Origin: Haematobia irritans
Taxonomy: Eukaryota; Arthropoda; Insecta; Diptera; Muscidae
Length of the DNA: 64,000 nucleotides
Direction: 5' to 3'
NCBI RefSeq assembly: GCF_050003625.1
Contig: NC_134399.1
Location: 224,620,975 to 224,684,974, forward strand
Shown here piece by piece: positions 55,540-64,000 of this stretch. The notes beneath the pieces are model-generated. The model saw only the letters and a program-made list of their open reading frames with translations, had not been told where the DNA came from and ran no database searches. Positions within the stretch are counted from its first letter, which is position 1. Each line of letters opens with the position of its first letter. A program made the translations under genes and the position numbers.

Positions 55540-56198
55540 CACTGAAAAAAAGTATACTCGGTTCCAAAGATTTTGTCTTTACTTTAAAAAATTTGGTATT
55601 GATTCCGAGCCAAAGAAGCGGAGAATACAAGTAAGGATACTTTTAAGACACAATTCTCTTTTAAATTTAGGTTTTGTGTACTTGCTTCTAGGAAGCAAAT
55701 TTTAATTTTTCGCTTTTTAAGCTTTTTTTCTTCATATACTATCAAAGTCCTTTAAAAACGAGTTAACGGTAACTTTATTTTCCAAATTAGGACTCGACTT
55801 CCAGTAGATATTATGCTATGTTTGAAGTAAAAAACTTCTTTAAAATAAAGTTTTGAAAAACATGTCCTATATTTGAACGATTTTTTGCTTTGTAGTCAAG
55901 ATGCAAAAAGACAACAAATTTAAAGACAATTTCATTAAATTTAAAGAATTTTTCTGAATTATTAAAGTCAAGTTGACCTTAGTCTATAAATTTTTTCTTT
56001 CGTGTTAAGATACCCATTTTTAAGTCAAAACACTTAATTATAAGGACAATACGACTTCATTGAAAAGTTTATCGACTTTTGGACAAGGAAAATAACTTTC
56101 TTTTAGAGAAATGCGTCTTCTATGCTAAGCAAAATTTGTATTCGTATTTTAAAGACATGGAATCGTTGACCTCACGACAATATTTTTTTCATTGTGCT
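55540..56198 (+). mobile_element. MITE E copy, well preserved
   Basis: CACTGAAAAAAAGTATACTC to TATTTTTTTCATTG with all internal landmarks. It shares long identical runs with the 10.95 kb copy. The flanking dinucleotide is TG on both sides rather than TA. Confidence 0.87.
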
Positions 56199-56523
56199 AT
56201 ATTTTCATACGATTCAAAATTTAACTTGCATGGATCGGATGGTAGAACTTTAGTACGAAGGCTGCCAGGAAAGCCTTAATCCAAGAAATGCAAAAAGTTA
56301 CGTCAATCATGGTAGGGCCAATATTATTGTCTGGGCGTATTTTTCTGGATAAGCTATTGCCCCGATTTATAGAGTCGAGGGTATTATGCTGTCGAAAGTC
56401 TACAAAAACATGTGATATTGCCGTAAGCATTCCGGGAAATGCCGTCCGCATGGATTATTCAGCGCGATCATGGCCTAACCTAACCAATGGGAAAAAGTTG
56501 CGCAGAAGTAATCAAACGGCATG

Positions 56524-57189
56524 CACTCAAAAAAAAGTTTACTTGGATCCAAAGACTTTGACCTTCCCTTAAGGATTTTGGTAATGATTCCGAGCCAAAG
56601 ATGCAGCTTCTTTAAAATAAAGAATTACTTTAGCGACCTATCTAGCTTTAAATTTAGGACCAATAATATTAAAATTAGGATACAGATCTCTCTTTATCAA
56701 ATTTTCATTCTCTTTTAGCGGTTTATTAATAAAGGTACTCACGTACAAACAAATGCCAGTTTAAAAATCCAAATTAAAACGGATACTTCAAAGTAAAAAA
56801 TATTTTCTTATTTCCAAAAAAACTTTAAACCAAAGACGCTAAATCCTCAAAACAAGTCTTAGCCTATATTTGAAGCGTTTTTATCTTAAATCTAAAGTTT
56901 CAATATCTCAGTTAATTTAAGGACAATTTTTTTAAATCCAAAATGTGTTTCTTTACTTTAAGGAAAATTAGCCTTAGTCCAAAGACATACGACTTTAACG
57001 AAGGGACGCAAATTTACAAAATTTGTGTCCTAAATTTAATGAAAAAAAATTTTGGAAGAAAAGATTATAAACTTTATTTTAATTAAAATGGCATTATTGT
57101 AAAGAAATTTGTCCTTAATATTTTGTAAATTTCGAATCCTAAAATTTAGGTTGCGTAATCTTTAATATCACGTAAATATTTTTTTAGTG
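56524..57189 (-). mobile_element. MITE H copy 2 (uninterrupted)
   Basis: CACTCAAAAAAAAGTTTACT to ATATTTTTTTAGTG, 666 bp. The order in reverse is 'gattccgagccaaagatgca', 'gagatctgta'-type text, 'gtttattaataaaggtactc', 'tcttagcctatatttgaagc', 'ccttagtccaaagacatacg' and 'ggttgcgtaatctttaata'. It provides the reference for copy 1 at 37.6-40.0 kb. Confidence 0.83.
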
Positions 57190-58289
57190 TGGCTTTAGTA
57201 TCAACTATTAACATTTATCGTTAAAAGTTACAAAAACATTAATTATTTTTAAAAATATGTGACACTTAATATTAGTTGCACATTTTTTGAACAGGCGAAA
57301 ACTCTAATTAAAAAAAAATTATATAAACAATTATCAAAAAATTTTGATCTTTAGTTCGGTTATTTCCTTGAATCTTTAAAATTGACATAGTAAGCAACAA
57401 CATTGCATTAAAATTTGGGTTTTAATATTTTTATTTTCATTATAATTACGGTTTATTTTTAACAGTGAATGTGGTTGCAAATGTTTTGAACAGCACTGTA
57501 TATCATAGTACTACAGTAAATTTTTAATACGAAACAACAAAATGTGTAGTTTTGTGCGGCAGTAGCCATTCGTTTTCTGAAAATTATAGCACTTGATTTC
57601 AATGAAAACGAAAAACCTAAAACTTGTTGTAACGAAAATTTATATTAGTTAACTTGAACTTTTCGAAAAAAAAAACACAAAAAATGTTGCAAAAGAACAA
57701 AGTTTACGATACGGATTGCAGTTGATGGCTTTGTTTTAATAATAATTTATTTATTTTCACTCCATCCCAATTGACATTTTTGAATTTTCAAAAGAAAGTA
57801 CATAGACGAGAAAAGAAAATAATGCAAGAACAATGTGTAATTTTTTATTTATTGCTCACAGTTCATTGAGCAAATCGACGACGACAGCCATGGTAAAAGG
57901 ACATCAGCCGTGGCAGGAACAATGGCATACGAACAAGCAAAGAGAATAAGCACAACGAATTCCTATGTTACATTTTTCTTCGTTTTCCACTTCACACACA
58001 CACACACAATGTAAGTATTGATTTTTTTCTTTTTTTCAATATCACATCACCCATATCAATCGATACCGCGTTGTAATATGTAATGTGTTAAATTGTTAAC
58101 GAAAACAAAAAACGAACGTAAATGGGGAAATTTGGGAAGATATAGAACCTAGTAATTCAACCAAGGAGATGAAAACTCTAAAGAATTGTATGTTCTTTAA
58201 GTATTCTTGAAGATTAAAATAGTGGGGAATATATTCATTATTCTTTCATACTATATGCGGAGTGTATGACTTATATACCCAAATAAAAC
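57190..58289. other. Low-copy AT-rich stretch without a recognised gene
   Basis: No repeat family recognised. A CA run lies at 57993-58007. The hint of unique host DNA is strongest around 57780-58130. Confidence 0.45.
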
Positions 58290-58540
58290 AAGTATATAAA
58301 CAAGTAAGTTCGGCCGGGCCGAATCTTAAATACCCACCACCATGAATCAAATATTATAGTTTCCTGTGAAAATTTCAGGGGATTTGGTGACAAGCAGATC
58401 AGTTCAACCAGTACACTTCCCGAAGATAAATTCAAAGATTGTACCTATGAAGACTAGATCAGATTCTGGATTTATTAGAACCATATTTGTTTGAGTTTTA
58501 GAGGAATCATAAACATCGTGTGCAAGTGTGAAAGAAAATG
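58290..58540 (+). mobile_element. DINE-C end fragment
   Basis: 'caagtaagttcggccgggcc', 'gaatcttaaatacccaccac', 'catgaatcaaatattatagt', 'tcaggggatttggtgacaag'. The same text opens the copies at 50159 and 63752. The GC-rich 'ttcggccgggccgaa' is a perfect palindrome-like hairpin at the tip. Confidence 0.7.
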
Positions 58541-58832
58541 AAATGTTTGGACTGTTCTTTTGTCTCTGGAGTATAGTGGTGGATCTATGTCTCATCAACG
58601 GTTATGAAACGACGCTTAAAATCCATTTTATTTCGCTTAAAACGATCCAAACAAGCTTGAAAAATGTTCATTCTTATGCATTTTGATCGACTGTTAACAA
58701 ATGCGGCACCCATCTTGCAGAAAGCTTTTTCATCTGTAGTTCTTCATGCACAATTAAATGAACTCGATCATTTGAGATGCCCATGATATTAGCAACTTCA
58801 CGCACTTTTATTCGTCGATCATTTAATACCAT

Positions 58833-59406
58833 CCCAGCAAAAAAATTTGGACGTTCTTCCAAAGGCACAACTTTAAAAGCACTTCCAGAAGATGCACTCT
58901 CAATGATGTTCTTTATTTTAACTACCCTGGAAGTTCTTTTAATTCAATTTTTTATAACTTGGTTTTTTCATATTTTTAATGGATAATTTTAACTTTTTTT
59001 GTTTCAAATAGGTTAAAAACAGAGTAAGCATTCATAAAATGGTACAAATCATTTAAATTTTGTCGAAAAAAATGCTAAATCCAATCTGAAAAAATTGTGA
59101 ATTTTTGAAAATATTTGACGTCAACCATTTCCGACAAGCGTCAGAATCCATTAAAAATTATAAAACAGTATAAAAATTATTTATTTGACAAAATATCATA
59201 GAATTTTTTAATTTACACATATAACATTGAATTCGGATCACACCTAAAGAAGTGATGCATATTCAGTGCAACGGCTGTTGAAATAGAGGACTTCCGCCCT
59301 ATGACAAGCCCGTGTTAAATTCATCACTTCTGCGTCAATTTTGCACCACTTCCGGATCCAAAAAGAACATTTTCAGTACTTTTTTGGCGACGCTAGTTTT
59401 GCTGGG
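58833..59406 (+). mobile_element. MITE J (inside the mariner relic)
   Basis: A 574-bp insertion with inverted tips CCCAGCAAAA / TTTTGCTGGG, flanked by AT on both sides. It contains 'tcttccaaaggcacaacttt', a T-rich middle, 'aagtgatgcatattcagtgc' and 'cttccggatccaaaaagaac'. No frame. A second J end lies at 49074, also touching a mariner relic. Confidence 0.78.
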
Positions 59407-59479
59407 ATATCATGCACTTTGGCTACAATTTCTGTTGTTGTTGCTGTTTTTGGACGTCCACTACGTGCGACCCCGTTTA

Positions 59480-61313
<1,834 letters not shown>

Positions 61314-61564
61314 ACTGTTGCATATGAAGGAGCACTTTGACCTAACACATTCACCATATCATTATGAATTTCTTGTCCCGATAAACCTTTCTTATGTAAA
61401 TATTTAATGACAGCACGCATTTCTAATTTTTCCATTGTAAAAAAAAATTGCGGATGTGTCTTGAACCCCTGTTCCTGTATGAAGGAGTTGCCAGATCGAA
61501 ACAAAATTTAACATGTGTTCATAACGGAGATGGAAGTTTCCAAAACACTTAACTTTTTCCTATT

Positions 61565-61994
61565 TATACCACGCTTTTGGTGCTAGGCTAAGAAATTTCC
61601 GAACTGCCCTCGTACAATTGGTTTCACAGAAATTGCTCTCTTTTGATTCTCTCGCTGTGTTATGTTGATATCTTTCGTCAACCCTCCCGGTTTCGAACTC
61701 TTTTCCTTTCTCTATACTCTCTCTGTCTCTCTCTGAATAAAATATCAAAACATATATATGTTTACTCGAAATTTGTAAATTTATATATATTTACATTCAC
61801 ACATATTATTTTTATGAAACATTCATGCCCCAAACATAATATATTCTAACATATTAACATATGTGTCCCAAACATTTATTGTTAGTTTAGGAACATTACA
61901 TGTTTGCACTTAAATATATTGTGTTTAAAAATTTTGCCCGAAACACATTTTGTTTATATGGGAACATATTAAAACATATTTTTCTAACAGTGTA
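61565..61994 (-). mobile_element. MITE D end fragment
   Basis: Reverse complement of the first ~400 bp of copy 2: 'cgctgtgttatgttgatatc', 'gtcaaccctcccggtttcg', a CTCT-rich block, many 'aacatat' motifs, and the tip 'catatttttctaacagtg' followed by TA. The other end is missing. Confidence 0.78.
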
Positions 61995-63541
61995 CATTAT
62001 CTGTTAAAAACAAAATTCATCCTGCCTTCCAAAAACTTATGCTCACAGCATAAGGAATGACTTAACAATGCTGCATTCATTTTTCACGTATATCGAGGGC
62101 AGGATGCATGCAACCAAGGAAACACAAAATTGCAACTCAAGGGAAACAAAAATTGCTTATTGATTTCAAATGGTTTCATCCTTTGTCGACACCAGGACGA
62201 CTTTTGTCGTCCTTACTGTTGTGTAATTACAGCAGTCAACATAAAACGAGTAGGAGGACATCGATGGCAGGAGATGTAAAGTGAGGAAAAAGAAAAGTTT
62301 TTTTTTCTTTTTCAAAATGACAGCAATCATCAAAAATGGCTCATTCGAAAGAAATGTTAAAAGTTAAATTAAACAGAAAATCGTTTAGTTTGGAATACAA
62401 AACAAAAAAAGGACAATGGGAACAACAGCATTGACGACGAAAAGAGCAAGGAAACTATTGAAGAGGAATTTGGTGCAGAGAGTGGACAAAAACAGGAATT
62501 TGTTTGAGATTTCGTGATGAAAGGAGGCCCTATTGAAATGAGATAAAGGAAGGATTGCTCAATACAGTGTCATGCAAAAAGGCAGCACATACACTTACAA
62601 AGATTTACGAAAAGGTCATCATTATCCATGAGGACGCTCAGTTTTTGCTCAAAAACTGGCAAAAGGATATTGAAAGAATGATTGCGTTGGAAAAAAAGGC
62701 TGGAAAAAAGATTAATTCTGTTTTAAGGTTGGTAAACAGCAACAAACAAACAATACCCACACGTACACGCATACGCACACACATGTGGACCCTCATAGAC
62801 TATCAACAATGATGAAGAACAAATCCTTTGCTGCTTAACCCATATTTGACCAACCAACAAGTTTGCATGACTTATGACCATTTTCCTATACGACAATGGA
62901 CAGAAACGCACATTCCCATCCTTTCTCTTCAAACCTGATAGCATTTGCTTACAACGATGGCTCCTAAAGCTTTCGGAATCTAAATTTCATACTAGAAACA
63001 GGTGGCGAGTTTGTCGGGGGTTATTGAAGGAATCCAAAGAGCATTATAAAGGTCACACATACACACACGCTTCCACATACGCACTCACACTTTCAAAACT
63101 ACTCATCCTAATGATATCCAAACATGTTCAATAGCAATGAAAGCGAAACAAAAAAAAAAAAACTTGAAGTGGCCGTTTGTAGTCCGCTACAACAAAGAAT
63201 GACCCTTCCATGTTCTTTTGGAATGAGTGGCGGCAGAGTGTATTTTGTCACATAATTTAAAGCAATCGTAACGGCTCTTGAATAGGCCGATCAAAGCAAA
63301 AACTGAAGAGGGGGAAAAAATGAAAGGGGAAATACTCTGTCCGCCAAGAACAGGAAACTAAGTCAAATGGTTTTTATTGTAATCTTAGTCGGAGTCATAG
63401 TCATTGTCATAGTAGTGCCAAAGTTACAACTACAGTGACCATCTTTGTTATGGCCTTTGACAAGTTACACAGTGGAAGGAAAGGATTCATTTTGGAAAAA
63501 TACTACAAAAGGAAAAGTAATAAACTGACCAAAATAAAATA
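61995..63541. other. Low-copy stretch without a recognised gene
   Basis: No dispersed repeat recognised. Frames such as 62555-62812 ('KIYEKVIIIHEDAQFLLKNW') are Lys-rich and of unknown meaning, without a visible family or splice context. CA-rich runs occur at 62757-62785 and 63055-63090. Confidence 0.45.
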
Positions 63542-64000
63542 AAACAAGTAAGTAAAGTCTAAAGTCGTGCGGAGCCGACTATATTATACCCTTCAGCACT
63601 ATGTAGACCAAAATTTGTGTTACCATCTCAACAACTTCAACTTCAACTTTCCAGATACAAATACTTTTAATGGAGACATTTTTTGTACTTCTACAAAAAC
63701 TCTAGGATGAAAATTTAAATCGGCTAACGCCCTGGGATGAAACACAATGTTAGTAAAAAACAAGTATATACAGCAGTAAGTTCGACCGGGCCGAATCCTA
63801 AATACCCACCATCATGAACCAAATATTAGGGTTTCCTTTGAAATTTCAGGAGGGCTTGAGGACAAGATTTCACCTATGAGGACTATATCATATTCTGGAT
63901 TTATAAGAACCATTTTTGTTTGAGTTTTAGAGGAATCATTAACATCTCTTGTAAGTGTGCAAGAAAATTATAAAATAACGTCTTGATTTGAAATCTTAAA
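63542..64000 (+). mobile_element. DINE-B tip followed by DINE-C tip (runs off the window)
   Basis: 63542-63751: 'aaaacaagtaagtaaagtct', 'gtgcggagccgactatatta', 'cggctaacgccctgggatga' (a B variant also seen at 4147-4340). 63752 onward: 'aacaagtatatacagcagta', 'gttcgaccgggccgaatcct' and 'cccaccatcatgaaccaaat', a C tip that continues past the window end. The junction is a direct TAAAAA/ACAAGT fusion. Confidence 0.68.

Overview
The window looks like non-coding, transposon-saturated DNA from a higher fly (Diptera, Muscidae). Three things point there: AT-rich DNA with canonical GT/AG splice sites; dispersed elements built like Drosophila DINE-1/INE-1 (GTCC/GTCT microsatellite plus a 'tatatatattctggg...gagtcgatct' block); and a mariner whose ends and protein closely resemble Himar1, first described from the horn fly Haematobia irritans. 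A stable-fly/horn-fly relative (Stomoxyini) is the best guess. No complete host protein gene was recognised. Almost every long reading frame belongs to, or is an accident of, a mobile element.

Layout. 1-2270: the 5' half of a protein-primed family B DNA polymerase gene of Polinton/Maverick (adintovirus-like) type on the minus strand, with one intron, running off the left edge. Behind it lie tandem arrays of ~125, 101 and 98 bp (2.3-3.9 kb) that may belong to the end of the same element. 4.1-9.2 kb: DINE-B pieces and the first E MITE. 10.65-14.24 kb: a DINE-A element carrying an E MITE, a tRNA-derived SINE and a hAT element with an 8-bp target duplication. 14.97-17.42 kb: MITE G split by DINE-A. 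18.04-21.0 kb: tandem Penelope-type terminal repeats with a well-formed hammerhead ribozyme, split by DINE-A, which is itself split by a hAT-type foldback element. 21.5-24.2 kb: a four-level nest (G MITE > E MITE > Himar1-like mariner > SINE). 25.3-30.3 kb: a DD37E transposon with inserts, a non-LTR retrotransposon fragment, a SINE and a Himar1 3' half. 32.2-40.0 kb: three DINE-A copies, MITE D with two tRNA-like segments, and MITE H. 40.15-43.84 kb: a 29-bp minisatellite split by a pair of DD37E elements flanked by a single TA duplication. 45.7-48.6 kb: a composite bounded by E-MITE ends, then an E MITE split by DINE-B. 48.6-56.2 kb: a mariner relic, MITE D copies, a DD41D (rosa/VISITOR-type) element, a deleted DD37E and an E MITE. 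56.5-61.4 kb: MITE H and a mariner broken into three pieces by two insertions. 61.5-64.0 kb: the MITE D end, low-copy DNA and DINE-B/C.

The elements interact mainly by nesting, which gives a relative insertion order. Low-copy host-like DNA without a recognisable gene occupies roughly 4.6-6.5, 9.2-10.6, 24.2-25.3, 30.3-32.3, 43.8-45.7, 49.2-49.8, 53.4-54.0, 57.2-58.3 and 62.0-63.5 kb. Calls rest on reading the sequence by eye and on family knowledge; no alignment or database search was run.
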